Shown: positions 33,501 to 46,990, counted from the first letter of the stretch. The stretch: DNA of 64,000 nt from Protonemura montana (GCA_947568835.1 OX387603.1:498501-562500); one strand, 5' to 3'. The notes: generated from the letters alone by a model not told the origin. Translations and numbers: made by a program.

Positions 33501-36500
33501 ATACTTCCCACTGATGCTCTGTAGTTGAACATATATACTTCCCACTGATGTTCTGTAGTTGAACATATATACTTCCCATTGATGCTCTGTAGTTGAACAT
33601 ATATACTTCCCACTGATGCTCTGTAGTTGAACATATATACTTCCCACTGATGCTCTGTAGTTGAACATATATACTTCCCACTGATGCTCTGTAGTTGAAC
33701 ATATATACTTCCCACTGATACTCTGTAGTTGAACATATATACTTCCCACTGATGCTCTGTAGTTGAACATATATACTTCCCACTGATGTTCTGTAGTTGA
33801 ACATATATACTTCCCACTGATACTCTGTAGTTGAACATATATACTTCCCACTGATGCTCTGTAGTTGAACATATATACTTCCCACTGATGTTCTGTAGTT
33901 GAACATATATACTTCCCACTGATGCTCTGTAGTTGAACATATATACTTCCCACTGATGCTCTGTAGTTGAACATATATACTTCCCACTGATGTTCTGTAG
34001 TTGAACATATATACTTCCCACTGATGCTCTGTAGTTGAACATATATACTTCCCACTGATGCTCTGTAGTTGAACATATATACTTCCCACTGATGCTCTGT
34101 AGTTGAACATATATACTTCCCACTGATGCTCTGTAGTTGAACATATATACTTCCCACTGATGCTCTGTAGTTGAACATATATACTTCCCACTGATGCTCT
34201 GTAGTTGAACATATAAACTTCCCACTGATGCTCTGTAGTTGAACATATATACTTCCCACTGACGCTCTGTAGTTGAACATATATACTTCCCACTGATGCT
34301 CTGTAGTTGAACATATATACTTCCCACTGACGCTCTGTAGTTGAACATATATACTTCCCACTGATGCTCTGTAGTTGAACATATATACTTCCCACTGATG
34401 CTCTGTAGTTGAACATATATACTTCCCACTGACGCTCTGTAGTTGAACATATATACTTCCCACTGATGCTCTGTAGTTGAACATATATACTTCCCACTGA
34501 TGCTCTGTAGTTGAACATATATACTTCCCACTGATGCTCTGTAGTTGAACATATATACTTCCCACTGATGCTCTGTAGTTGAACATATATACTTCCCACT
34601 GATGTTCTGTAGTTGAACATATATACTTCCCACTGATGCTCTGTAGTTGAACATATATACTTCCCACTGATGCTCTGTAGTTGAACATATATACTTCCCA
34701 CTGATGCTCTGTAGTTGAACATATATACTTCCCACTGATGTTCTGTAGTTGAACATATATACTTCCCACTGATACTCTGTAGTTGAACATATATACTTCC
34801 CACTGATGCTCTGTAGTTGAACATATATACTTCCCACTGATGTTCTGTAGTTGAACATATATACTTCCCACTGATGCTCTGTAGTTGAACATATATACTT
34901 CCCACTGATGCTCTGTAGTTGAACATATATACTTCCCACTGATGCTCTGTAGTTGAACATATATACTTCCCACTGATGCTCTGTAGTTGAACATATATAC
35001 TTCCCACTGATGTTCTGTAGTTGAACATATATACTTCCCACTGATGCTCTGTAGTTGAACATATATACTTCCCACTGATGCTCTGTAGTTGAACATATAT
35101 ACTTCCCACTGATGCTCTGTAGTTGAACATATATACTTCCCACTGATGCTCTGTAGTTGAACATATATACTTCCCACTGATGCTCTGTAGTTGAACATAT
35201 ATACTTCCCACTGATGCTCTGTAGTTGAACATATATACTTCCCACTGATGCTCTGTAGTTGAACATATATACTTCCCACTGATGCTCTGTAGTTGAACAT
35301 ATATACTTCCCACTGATGCTCTGTAGTTGAACATATATACTTCCCACTGATGCTCTGTAGTTGAACATATATACTTCCCAATGATGCTCTGTAGTTGAAC
35401 ATATATACTTCCCACTGATGTTCTGTAGTTGAACATATATACTTCCCACTGATGCTCTGTAGTTGAACATATATACTTCCCACTGATGCTCTGTAGTTGA
35501 ACATAAATACTTCCCACTGATGCTCTGTAGTTGAACATATATACTTCCCACTGATGCTCTGTAGTTGAACATATATACTTCCCACTGATGCTCTGTAGTT
35601 GAACATATATACTTCCCACTGATGCTCTGTAGTTGAACATATATACTTCCCACTGATGCTCTGTAGTTGAACATATATACTTCCCACTGATGCTCTGTAG
35701 TTGAACATATATACTTCCCAATGATGCTCTGTAGTTGAACATATATACTTCCCACTGATGCTCTGTAGTTGAACATATATACTTCCCACTGATGCTCTGT
35801 AGTTGAACATATATACTTCCCACTGATGCTCTGTAGTTGAACATATATACTTCCCACTGATGCTCTGTAGTTGAACATATATACTTCCCACTGATGCTCT
35901 GTAGTTGAACATATATACTTCCCACTGATGCTCTGTAGTTGAACATATAAACTTCCCACTGATGCTCTGTAGTTGAACATATATACTTCCCACTGATGCT
36001 CTGTAGTTAAACATATATACTTCCCACTGATGCTCTGTAGTTGAACATATATACTTCCCACTGATGCTCTGTAGTTGAACATATATACTTCCCACTGATG
36101 CTCTGTAGTTGAACATATATACTTCCCACTGATGCTCTGTAGTTGAACATATATACTTCCCACTGATGCTCTGTAGTTGAACATATATACTTCCCACTGA
36201 TGCTCTGTAGTTGAACATATATACTTCCCACTGATGCTCTGTAGTTGAACATATATACTTCCCACTGATGCTCTGTAGTTGAACATATATACTTCCCACT
36301 GATGCTCTGTAGTTGAACATATATACTTCCCACTGATGTTCTGTAGTTGAACATATATACTTCCCACTGATGCTCTGTAGTTGAACATATATACTTCCCA
36401 CTGATGTTCTGTAGTTGAACATATATACTTCCCACTGATGCTCTGTAGTTGAACATATATACTTCCCACTGATGTTCTGTAGTTGAACATATATACTTCC

Positions 36501-39500
36501 CACTGATGTTCTGTAGTTGAACATATATACTTCCCACTGATGTTCTGTAGTTGAACATATATACTTCCCACTGATGCTCTGTAGTTGAACATATATACTT
36601 CCCACTGATGCTCTGTAGTTGAACATATATACTTCCCACTGATGTTCTGTAGTTGAACATATATACTTCCCACTGATGTTCTGTAGTTGAACATATATAC
36701 TTCCCACTGATGTTCTGTAGTTGAACATATATACTTCCCACTGATGTTCTGTAGTTGAACATATATACTTCCCACTGATGCTCTGTAGTTGAACATATAT
36801 ACTTCCCACTGATGCTCTGTAGTTGAACATATATACTTCCCACTGATGCTCTGTAGTTGAACATATAAACTTCCCACTGATGCTCTGTAGTTGAACATAT
36901 ATACTTCCCACTGATGTTCTGTAGTTGAACATATATACTTCCCACTGATGCTCTGTAGTTGAACATATATACTTCCCACTGATGCTCTGTAGTTGAACAT
37001 ATATACTTCCCACTGATGCTCTGTAGTTGAACATATATACTTCCCACTGATGCTCTGTAGTTGAACATATATACTTCCCACTGATGCTCTGTAGTTGAAC
37101 ATATATACTTCCCACTGATGCTCTGTAGTTGAACATATATACTTCCCACTGATGCTCTGTAGTTGAACATATATACTTCCCACTGATGCTCTGTAGTTGA
37201 ACATATATACTTCCCACTGATGCTCTGTAGTTGAACATATATACTTCCCAGCGATGTATTAACTTACTGAACCCATCTTTGAGTGGCTCAACGAGTCTTA
37301 TGACGAAGGTTGAGTCACGTGGTATTTCTTTCAACAGCCGAGCTACCTCGAAGTGACGTCGACCCACGAGATTTTCGCCGTCGATACGTTCGATGTGGTC
37401 ACCAACCTGTGGAGCGCAGAGTGAGGTTAGAATCAGTCGGCCTGGAAAGTGAGGTTAGGGACGGACAAAACATGACGTGTTACCTGTATATGCTGTATTG
37501 TGTCGATGATGCTGCCCTCTTTTATCCGCTTTATGAACGCGTAGCCGGCGCCGTTGTCTGTGATCGTCAGTCCGAGCGCATCCTCGTTCTTAGTGATTTC
37601 AATCTCCTTAGGTCGCCCTGGAAACCAAACAAAGTCAGCCAAGTTAAGCAACACTGCGCTGGGTCAGGTATTGGATGGGTGACCATCATACACATGACCA
37701 GTTCTGTTCGAGAGAGAGGTTGGAGGGATGAAAGTTAAGCAACACTGCGCTGGGTCAGGTATTGGATGGGTGACCATCATACACATGACCAGTTCTGTTC
37801 GGGAGAGAGGTTGGAGGGATGAAAGTTAAGCAACACTGAGCTGGGTCAGGTATTGAATGGGTGACCATCAAACACATGACCAGTTCTGTTCGGGAGAGAG
37901 GTTGGAGGGATGAAAGTTAAGCAACACTGCGCTGGGTCAGGTATTGGATGAGTGACCATCATACACATGACCAGTTCTGTTCGGGAGAGAGGTTGGAGGG
38001 NNNNNNNNNNNNNNNNNNNNNNNNNNNNNNNNNNNNNNNNNNNNNNNNNNNNNNNNNNNNNNNNNNNNNNNNNNNNNNNNNNNNNNNNNNNNNNNNNNNN
38101 NNNNNNNNNNNNNNNNNNNNNNNNNNNNNNNNNNNNNNNNNNNNNNNNNNNNNNNNNNNNNNNNNNNNNNNNNNNNNNNNNNNNNNNNNNNNNNNNNNNN
38201 ACCAGTTCTGTTCGGGAGAGAGGTTGGAGGATGAAAAGTTAAGCAACACTGCGCTGGGTCAGGTATTGGATGAGTGACCATCATACACATGACCAGTTCT
38301 GTTCGGGAGAGAGGTTGGAGGGATGAAAGTTAAGCGACACTGCGCTGGGTCAGGTATTGGATGGGTGACCATCATACACATGACCAGTTCTGTTCGGGAG
38401 AGAGGTTGGAGGGATGAAAGTTAAGCAACACTGCGCTGGGTCAGGTATTGGATGGGTGACCATCATACACATGACCAGTTCTGTTCGGGAGAGAGGTTGG
38501 AGGGATGAAAGTTAAGCAACACTGAGCTGGGTCAGGTATTGGATGGGTGACCATCATACACATGACCAGTTCTGTTCGGGAGAGAGGTTGGAGGGATGAA
38601 AGTAAAGCAACACTGCGCTGGGTCAGGTATTGGATGGGTGACCATCATACACATGACCAGTTCTGTTCGGGAGAGAGGTTGGAGGGATGAAAGTTAAGCA
38701 ACACTGCGCTGGGTCATGTATTGGATGGGTGACCATCATACACATGACCAGTTCTGTTCGGGAGAGAGGTTGGAGGGATGAAAGTTAAGCAACACTGCGC
38801 TGGGTCAGGTATTGGATGGGTGACCATCATACACATGACCAGTTCTGTTCGGGAGAGAGGTTGGAGGGATGAAAGTTAAGCAACACTGCGCTGGGTCATG
38901 TATTGGATGGGTGACCATCATACACATGACCAGTTCTGTTCGGGAGAGAGGTTGGAGGGATGAAAGTTAAGCAACACTGCGCTGGGTCAGGTATTGGATG
39001 GGTGACCATCATACACATGACCAGTTCTGTTCGGGAGAGAGGTTGGAGAGATGAAAGTTAAGTAACACTGCGCTGGGTCAGGTATTGGATGGGTGACCAT
39101 CATACACATGACCAGTTCTGTTCGGGAGAGAGGTTGGAGGGATGAAAGTTAAGCAACACTGCGCTGGGTCATGTATTGGATGGGTGACCATCATACACAT
39201 GACCAGTTCTGTTTGGGAGAGAGGTTGGAGGGATAAAAGTTAAGTAACACTGCGCTGGGTCAGGTATTGGATGGGTGACCATCATACACATGACTAGTTC
39301 TGTTCGGGAGAGTGGTTGGAGGGATGAAAGTTAAGCAACACTGCGCTGGGTCAGGTATTGGATGGGTGACCACTGAACGGTTAATCATGTCTCACCCTTC
39401 CTGTGCACGAAGATGAAGTCGTCGAGGCCGATCTGTCCTCCGAGCAGCTTGGACATATCCACCTTGTGAGTGTTCAACGTGCAGAATAGAATCTGCAACA

Positions 39501-42291
39501 ACAACAACACGTTAGGGTCTGTAATCAACAACTTGGGGCTGATTTGAAAACACTTGTTTACTACGGTAACCATAGTAACCATGGCAACCATAGTAACCAT
39601 AGTAACCATAGTAACCATGGCAACTCGGCCACACCACAAGAGATAACAGAAAAAAAAACGGTACAATCAGGCGAAAGTTCGACAAAGCAAGACAACAAAT
39701 TGTTAATTTAATTCAAGAAGAGATAGAAGTCATTTTATTATTCAGTATTTAATCGTAAAACACTGAAAACACGCTGTGCGAATTTGTTCAAACATCACAG
39801 CCGACTTGACAACCAATCCACGAGAGCAACAAGCAAATTGTTGAGTGAAGGCTGTGACAGCAATCCACGTAGGCGCATATAGGTCGATGTTGAGCGTCCG
39901 GAACCACGCATTATTGGAGGCACAATGCGTGCAAGGAATCTGTATCATGCGTGAGCTGGTTACCAAGCCAGTGGGGTCTTCGATCTCCCCTATTCTACCT
40001 GTGTAACCCACTGGTCTGTACACACTTGCATGGATAGCGCATCCCGTGGACTGGTTTCCAAGCCAGTGGGGTCTTCGATCTCCCCTATTCTACCTGTGTA
40101 ACCCACTGGTCTGTACACACTTGCGTGGATAGCGCATCCCGTGGACTGGTTTCCAAGCCAGTGGGGTCTTCGATCTCCCCTATTCTACCTGTGTAACCCA
40201 CTGGTCTGTACACACTTGCGTGGATAGCGCATCCCGTGGACTGGTTTCCAAGCCAGTGGGGTCTTCGATCTCCCCTATTTTACCTGTGTAACCCACTGGT
40301 CTGTACACACTTGCGTGGATAGCGCATCCCGTGGACTGGTTTCCAAGCCAGTGGGGTCTTTGATCTCCCCTATTCTACCTGTGTAACCCACTGGTCTGTA
40401 CACACTTGCGTGGATAGCGCATCCCGTGGACTGGTTTCCAAGCCAGTGGGGTCTTCGATCTCCCCTATTCTACCTGTGTAACCCACTGGTCTGTACACAC
40501 TTGCGTGGATAGCGCATCCCGTGGACTGGTTTCCAAGCCAGTGGGGTCTTCGATCTCCCCTATTCTACCTGTGTAACCCACTGGTCTGTACACACTTGCG
40601 TGGATAGCGCATCCCGTGGACTGGTTTCCAAGCCAGTGGGGTCTTCGATCTCCCCTATTCTACCTGTGTAACCCACTGGTCTGTACACACTTGCGTGGAT
40701 AGCATGGCATGGCATGGTATGGCATGGCATGGCACGGCATGGCATGGCATGGCATGGCATGGCATGGTATGGCATGGCATGGCACGGCATGGCATGGCAT
40801 GGCATGGCATGGCATGGCATGGCATGGCATGGCATGGCATGGCTTGGCACGGCACGGTACGGCTCGGCACGGTACGGCTAATTGTATGCTAACCTAACTA
40901 GAGCAGGATGGATAACAATGTGGAGTGAAAAGATGACCGATCGTCAGACTTCTGTTGCTTTGATTTGCAAATGATGACGAGCACGTGAAAGTTTTAATTT
41001 GCTAAGATCTCCTAGCACCAGCACCAGCACCTGCACCTGCGCATTACTCCCAGCTGAGTGGGTATTTTAACAGTGGGATGGTAGAACTCGATTGATTTTC
41101 ATTTATTTCCACATTTTTTGCAGTGCCAGTCTTGGTCCTACTATCTTAGTAGCAGAGATATTGATGGTACAAGTCCTCCTGTCCTCTAGAGGACGGCCCT
41201 CTAGATCCCTGTCCTCTATCAAGTCAACCTGGCCATGTGTAAGAGTTTAATAGGGTTTACAATTAGTGGTGTTTTAGTGTGTGTTTACTCGAGTGGTAAG
41301 TTTGTGCCCAAACATAACCTAACAACACAGGACTGAGCTGCCCTGCGTTTGTTTATCAATCATCTGAACGTGGTTACAGTCGCCTGCATTTATCAACTCT
41401 GCAAGTTATTTTTGTTTGTTGTGATGTTTCCACTCAGGATCCAAACTGCGCGGGAGAATATCAATCTGACTTCCACTGACCATCGCAGCGTTACCAATTG
41501 TTTACCACAAAACTTTACTGCCACGAACTTATGTTTAACTCAAGATGAACGAAGGCTGCTTGTTTTGTTATTGGAAAATTCTCAAGACTGCTCTTAACCT
41601 TGATAAAGTAACAGGTACAAGTTACGAAACGTTGGGAAATTCAGTTGTTCTTCACTTAGAATTCAAAACCCAGTTGAAATAGTTTTTGTTAAAACTTGTG
41701 CTAAGTTTACATCAAGTAGACATGGGTCTAGGAACTATCATAAGGGTGTTTGCTCACTTTGCTATTTCAATTTCTCAGAAGTACATTATTGTCGTTTCAA
41801 TGCAATATTTGAAGCTAAATGTTACAAGGTCTTGATCTACTAATTGTGCGGATACAAAATTAAGAGCAAAACTCTCAGTCCCATCTCTTGCTGCAACAGA
41901 AGAAGTCATGGAAGAAACAGAATATCCAGACACACCGTGAGTTTAGGTGTTTAAATTCGAGTACATATGAACCTGACGGCAACAAGACGCAAGCAAAATG
42001 AAATCTCAGACAACTCACGTCGTTGGCCGGGAAGTCGTAGCACTCCCCGATCTTTTGATAGAGCTCTCGCACGTTACCGAATCCTGAAATCAGACCGGTG
42101 GGACTTCCGTGAGCCTGCTGGCAGTGAAATACAAGCTTAGGTCTCTGCACAGACCCATCGCCAGGACTCTCCTCCACTCTGTTGCGGCTTCCATTCTGTG
42201 TCGGTCTCGCTGCTTGTTTATCACCCCCGCTCTTGTTGCTTGCACTTCCCACATCACTCGATTTATTAACTACAGGCCTCTTTTTAAACAT
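30572..42291 (-). CDS. GIPC: GIPC PDZ-domain adaptor protein, complete
   Basis: Adaptor that links PDZ ligands of transmembrane receptors to myosin VI on endocytic vesicles (family knowledge). Seven exons: 42019-42291, 39396-39492, 37484-37617, 37268-37406, 32297-32406, 31352-31430, 30572-30726; all GT..AG with phases 0,1,0,1,0,1. Product 328 aa, close to the 333 aa of human GIPC1. Domains: basic start MFKKRP; GH1 from about residue 50 ([14 protein letters not shown]) through [23 protein letters not shown] with binding loop [19 protein letters not shown] near 137-155 and [10 protein letters not shown] near 185; GH2 from about 255 ([11 protein letters not shown]) to the C-terminal [14 protein letters not shown]. 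The ATG at 42291 is the first one in the frame. Introns 2, 4 and 5 are filled by tandem arrays; intron 4 is 4.86 kb of one 34-bp repeat. Confidence 0.96.
31070..31150. repeat. 23-bp repeat, three copies
   Basis: ATCTCACCTAAGCTTAATGG repeats at 23-bp spacing in GIPC intron 30727-31351; a fourth copy is degenerate. Confidence 0.85.
31469..32277 (-). repeat. 52-bp tRNA-derived tandem array in GIPC intron 5, about 15 copies
   Basis: Same family and orientation as 7852-8724 in syd-1, with the A-box segment TAGCTCAATTGG on the minus strand. It fills intron 31431-32296 from about 19 bp of one splice site to about 40 bp of the other. Confidence 0.92.
32407..37250. repeat. 34-bp minisatellite making up GIPC intron 4, about 142 copies
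   Basis: Unit GAACATATATACTTCCCACT + GATGCTCTGTAGTT. It starts 17 bp after the donor of exon 37268-37406 and runs to the acceptor of exon 32297-32406, whose own AG lies in a decayed unit (TATTTATGTTCCAG against TATATATGTTCAAC). Main variants are GATGCTC, GATGTTC and GATACTC. No unit has a stop in any minus-strand frame, so frames of over 1500 codons run through it. This is an intron, because exons on both sides join in phase 1 to give normal GIPC. Confidence 0.95.
37640..39372 (+). repeat. 5S-rRNA-derived 91-bp array filling GIPC intron 2
   Basis: About 19 units in the opposite orientation to 23612-24888; the 5S-like boxes read on the plus strand, antisense to GIPC. It spans intron 37618-39395 from about 22 bp of the acceptor to about 24 bp of the donor, interrupted by an assembly gap. 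Confidence 0.9.
38001..38200. other. Assembly gap (200 N)
   Basis: Exactly 200 Ns within the 5S-like array; the true size is unknown, as expected where reads cannot cross near-identical tandem units. Confidence 1.
39965..40705 (+). repeat. 95-bp tRNA-derived array in GIPC intron 1, about 8 copies
   Basis: Same family as 17432-19055, opposite orientation. It ends abruptly in GCGTGGATAGC followed by the GGCAT microsatellite. Confidence 0.88.
40700..40875. repeat. (GGCAT)n microsatellite
   Basis: A pentamer tract drifting to GGCAC/GGTAC at its right end. It starts within the A-box segment of the last 95-bp unit. It matches the tract at 640-760. Confidence 0.92.
41590..41740 (+). mobile_element. 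Penelope-like terminal segment in GIPC intron 1
   Basis: Solo plus-orientated terminal segment (CTTGATAAAGTAACAGGTAC and AAGTTACGAAACGTTGGGAA), as in the element at 45480-46990. Confidence 0.78.
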
Positions 42292-42729
42292 GGTCTGCCA
42301 ACTCAATAGTTAGCCCAGCGATTCAATGGATCACGCACACGAATTCCTTGGGTAGATGCTGTTGAAATCAGATAGCTAATCATTTGTGATATCCGTTATT
42401 TATCTTATAAAATATGAAATCATACTCCAAAGTACAGATAATAGTCTTTATTAGCCTTCATATTATTGTAATCTTCTCAACGCAAATATAGCACAACAAC
42501 GCAAGCGCTCGCCTCGCAATGCCACACGGCGAGATTAAACTTGATTACACAAATAAATGTTGACACTGACAGAAATGGCAACCAGTATTTGCAACAGGTG
42601 GATCAGAGAGGAGAGGTGGATCTTGGTTGGATCGGATAAAAGGTGGCTACTAGCGCGATCTATCCGCCTGTCGGTGAACTGTATGAACATCGAGGAGAAA
42701 AATGCATTCTCAAACAAGAGGTATATTTA

Positions 42730-43600
42730 AACCAGTTTGATTAATAATAATAATAATAATGATTTATTTCATTGTCAATGTGATTAAATTACATGATAGA
42801 GATGACAGTCAATTTCCTTAACTTCAACATAATCTATACACAAATCATTACAGGCTATCACAAAGTTCTTTAACATTTTAAACATTTCTGTAATAAGTAG
42901 GTTTTAAGTTTTGTTTTAGAATTATCATTCTTGCTGTCTTTTATATAATTTGGTGAGGCGTGGTACAGTTTTATCCCCGAGTAAACAGGATTCATCTGTG
43001 AAATAGATTGTGAGTATCTTTTTGTGCCAGTTATGCTATTTCTTTAGTCGTGCAAACGCTGTTTTGTTCTGTCAATGTGATCGTTGTCCACTACGAATAA
43101 AATGCACTTTTAAATGTACAGACAAGTAATAGACATACAAAACAACAGACAGGGCAATGAAAGGACCTAGAGACTATGAAACAAAGTCTTGCACAAGTCT
43201 TTCATATAAGTGACAGCTGTCAGATTATAGCTCGACTTTGCCATGCATCGAAGTACTTTATTTGTATAGCAAAAAGTTGGGCAACATTTTTAGATCTGCC
43301 CCAAAAATATGATTCCGTATTGTAGCCAGGATTGAATAAATGCAAAGTAAACAAGTTTTGCTGTTTGTTCATCAGGTAAATGATTCTTCTAATAATAATG
43401 TAGCATTCAGCTGATTCTTTGATGCAAGTGTTTTTAAAATGTGCTACATTTCATTTACTGTCCACGTTGATGCCTAAAAATGTTGTTTCTCTTTCCCAGC
43501 GATTGTTTTACTGCTTAACTTGATTGGGGGGGCTGTTGTCCATTTTTGTAAAATTTGAGGTGATGAGCATTGATTTCCTTTATTGACTTAAATAATAAAA
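42730..43600 (-). mobile_element. Decayed LINE, 3' part
   Basis: The minus strand still shows pieces typical of the end of a LINE reverse transcriptase: FLGINVDSK, IIIRRIIYLM and, downstream, WGRSKNVAQLFAIQIKY. These are interrupted by stops. An (AAT)n tail-like tract at 42747-42765 marks the 3' end. Heavily mutated and therefore old. Confidence 0.6.
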
Positions 43601-45479
43601 ACTATTTACAAGCCATGAATCCCGTTAGACATCGTAAGGATAGTAAATAAAAGTAATATTAATAAAATACAGTAATAATACTTATGATAAATTACTTAAT
43701 AATAATGATATTCATAGGAAATATAAAGCTTGGTGATAAAAGTAACAAATTGAGGAATAATAGGAACCTAGGAAACTAAGTTTATCTCATTAAAGAATTA
43801 ATTGATTGAGTTGCATGCTTTGTTAGCAATGAAGTTACTTAGCGATCGTTTGAATTGGATCGGGTCTTTGATATCTTTCCAACTTGAGACAAGTTTGTTG
43901 GAAATTATTGAGTGAATAAAATGTTAGTTTAGTTGAATTTGTTTGTTTGTTTTAAATTATACTTGAAGCATCTTGCTTTGTCTGGCGTTGTGTTTGTGAA
44001 TAATATTATTGTTGTACTCATTTAGTTTCAATTCCTTGCCACGGCTTGCTATGGATGATTCTAGAATCAGGAGGCTGCAGATTGTCAGGGTTTTATTTGA
44101 TATAAAGTATGGTTTATGGTTTTATATGACATGTTTATATGATGTGTATTTGATTTTATATTTCTCAATACCTAGTGTTAATTCTCCTCAATGCTTTTGT
44201 TTGTAATTTGAATATTTTGTTTGTGTCAATGGCTGAGTTCCTTGTTAAATACTTTGAAGATCTCCAGCAAGTCTAACAATTCTCGTTGATAACTTTTACT
44301 TTTATATTTACGTCCTCAGTGGCTTTATTATTACTGTCAATGTATTCATCCATCATTTCCCACACTTATTTTGTTTATTATTTTATTTTCAAAGCTAGAG
44401 ATGAAACTGTTCTAAACACGCTTCTGTATTCGTTGTATAATTTAGTCAAGTTGGGAATATTAAAGTCTACTTCGAGTTGAAAGAGAGATTTAAGATTGAT
44501 TTGTGAGATTATGATTCCTTGGGTTAACCACGTTGCTTGTTTGCAGCATTTATTTTTGGTAATTTTCTATTCTGAAAAGAATTTATGAAAGAACATTGTT
44601 AGAATCCTGCTGAACATAGCATATTGCTCTTCAGGGCATATTGTTGGATATATTTTTTTCCAACTTTAGGTTGTTTTTGGTATTTATTATTATCTGTTGA
44701 AATGAGCTTTGAAAGAAGCGTTGAAATGAGCTTGTTAAATTACTTTTGCATAAGACAGGGATTTTAGACAGCGGTACAGAAATAGCAAGTTGGTAAGAAA
44801 GTTGGTAATTCCTGATGTTTGTTAGTTGTGTTGCTAGGCACATTTCTTGCAATGCCTTGGATACACATTTGTTATCGAAGTCAATCCATGTTGGGTCTGA
44901 GATTGTAATTTGCATTGTGTTGTTGACGATCGTTTACTAGTTCTTGTGTTTTTAAAAGAAGTCAATGTTAAAGTTGCCTATGATTAGTATTTATATTTTT
45001 CCATGAAGATTTTGTGTGGAAAAGAGTTGAGGGTTTCAGTGAAATGTCAATATTATTTCTATATTTGTTCTTAATGTATGTTCTGTTAATATAAAAGAAT
45101 TCAACGAGACTTCAATGTTTAATGTGGGTTTAATTTGCTGTTTTGCTTCCAGTTTTCAGAGATGCAAAGCATAATATTGCTTGTCTAAGAATATTTCACT
45201 GTTAGGTTCAGAGTTTCATAATCCCTGCATGTTCTGGTGCACCTTATGATGGTTTATAGACTCATGTCTACTTGGTTTATCTTGATTTATCTTGGTTTAT
45301 CTAGGTGTACCTTCTCTTGTAAATATTCTTCAAGTCTGATTTTATTGTGTTTATTGCTAGCGTTGAGATCGTCTGATAATTCAACATGGCTTGGCTTGAT
45401 TTGGTTGCTTGTGCAGGTTGAGACCTGACGTAGAAGTGTCCTTCATTAGCGATAGGTGCACCAGCACATGAAATAGCTG
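43601..45479. other. AT-rich intergenic DNA, probably old transposon debris
   Basis: About 1.9 kb of T-rich sequence without a recognisable gene. It precedes the Penelope-like element, and its 3' part may belong to that element's 5' region. Confidence 0.45.
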
Positions 45480-46990
45480 GAACCATAGGAAAGATCTTGA
45501 GAGAACTAGTGGTGAAGGCTAAATAATTTGTAAAGAATTCTCAAGACTTTTTATCAAAGGTAAAACAGGTGCATTTGGAAGAAGGAGATATGCTGGTTAG
45601 TTTAGATGTTTTTGGACTATTTAGTAACATTCCATTTAACAAAACGATAAGAATTTTGAAGACAAATAATAGAAAGTTTAGGCTACCAATAACGTTGATC
45701 AATTTGATAGAAGAATGTTTAAAATGCAATTATTTCTTATGGGATGGTCATATTTATCAGCAGAAAGAAGGAATAGCAATGGGGTCAACTTTATCTCCAG
45801 CATTAGCAAATATCTTCATGGATAATCTAGAGACAATAGCGTTGAATAGTGCAGAACTCAAGTCCAGATGCTTCTTCAGATATGTAGATGACACTTTGTT
45901 GGTTTGGCAACATTTTTAGAACACATGAATGGACAGCATGATAGGATAAAATTCACTATGGAAGGTAGGAGAGAATAGATGTTTAGCTTTTCTTGATGTT
46001 TTGGTTATTAGAAAAGAAGATGGCTCATTAGGGCACAAAGTCTACAAAAATAAAACAAACACAAACAGGGTTTTACACGCAGATTCATGTCATCATCCTC
46101 GGAAAAAACAGGGGGTACTAAACACATTAGCGACAAGATCAGCGAGATTAACAGATGAGGAACACTTCGAGGCAGAAAAAGAAACACTTAGGACAATTTT
46201 TCAACAGAATGATTATAAAACCAAAGAAATAAGAAGAGTACTTGAAAAAATGAACCGATTATAAAATAAAGAAACTAGGAAAGTAAACTCTGAGACAGTT
46301 GAAAAGGGAATTAGTGAAAACAGTTTGGATGAAATCTAATCCATCGCAGTTTTACCAAATGTACCTAAGATAGGAGAGAAAATTAAAAAAGTGCTGTTGA
46401 AAAAGCAGATTTGTACAGCATTTAGGGCAGATAGAAAAATAAGTACAATGGTAAGACCAGTGAAGGATCAGGTTCCATTAGAATGCAAAGGCGTCTATGA
46501 GGTAAGTTGTGAGTGTGGAAAAGTTTACATAAGAGAAACAGGTAGGAAAATTAGCACAAGAGTCAAGGAACATGAAAGACACATCCAGAAGAAAATATTT
46601 GGACGAGTAGATTAAGAACTAAACGTAATGAATGAGGAAATTATGATTGTATCACATAACGTTAGGACAACCTCGAAAAATTGGCGTTTTTTCCTTACGC
46701 ATAATTAGTTAGTTAAAAAACACCAATTTGTTTGGGATCTTATTTCAGAAAATACATAATACATTAGTTTTTGTGTTATTGACCCTGATTATTTTATTTA
46801 GATGCATTTAGGAAGCTTGAACTTGGTAATTGTTATAATTTTATGTAGTTCTTTTGTCATTGGAAAATTGTCAGGACTGCTCTTACCCTTGATAAAGTAA
46901 CAGGTACAAGTTACGAAACGTTGGGAAATTTAGTTGTTCTTCACTTAGCATTAAAAACCCAGTTGAAATAGTTTTTGTTAAAACTTTCAA
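45480..46990 (+). mobile_element. Penelope-like retroelement, degraded
   Basis: Fossil Penelope-like element. Parts in order: reverse-transcriptase region (about 45570-45920, with the YVDD catalytic box and a Penelope-type MGSTLSP segment), a connecting region, a GIY-YIG-type nuclease region (about 46390-46615), a 3' non-coding region (46680-46880) and a terminal segment (46883-46986). It is broken in several places and not intact. Its terminal segment is scattered through introns across the window, so the family was active here. Confidence 0.85.

Noticed and set aside
32385-37367. 1660-codon repeat protein on the minus strand
   Set aside because: It is GIPC intron 4: flanking exons have proper donor and acceptor sites, matching phase and give a normal GIPC. 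Openness comes from a stop-free 34-bp unit. Kept only as an intron-retention question.
40560-40897. Met-Pro-Cys-His / Trp-His-Gly repeat proteins
   Set aside because: Products of a GGCAT pentamer microsatellite.
45480-46990. Intact, currently active retroelement
   Set aside because: The coding regions are broken in several places; treated as a fossil.
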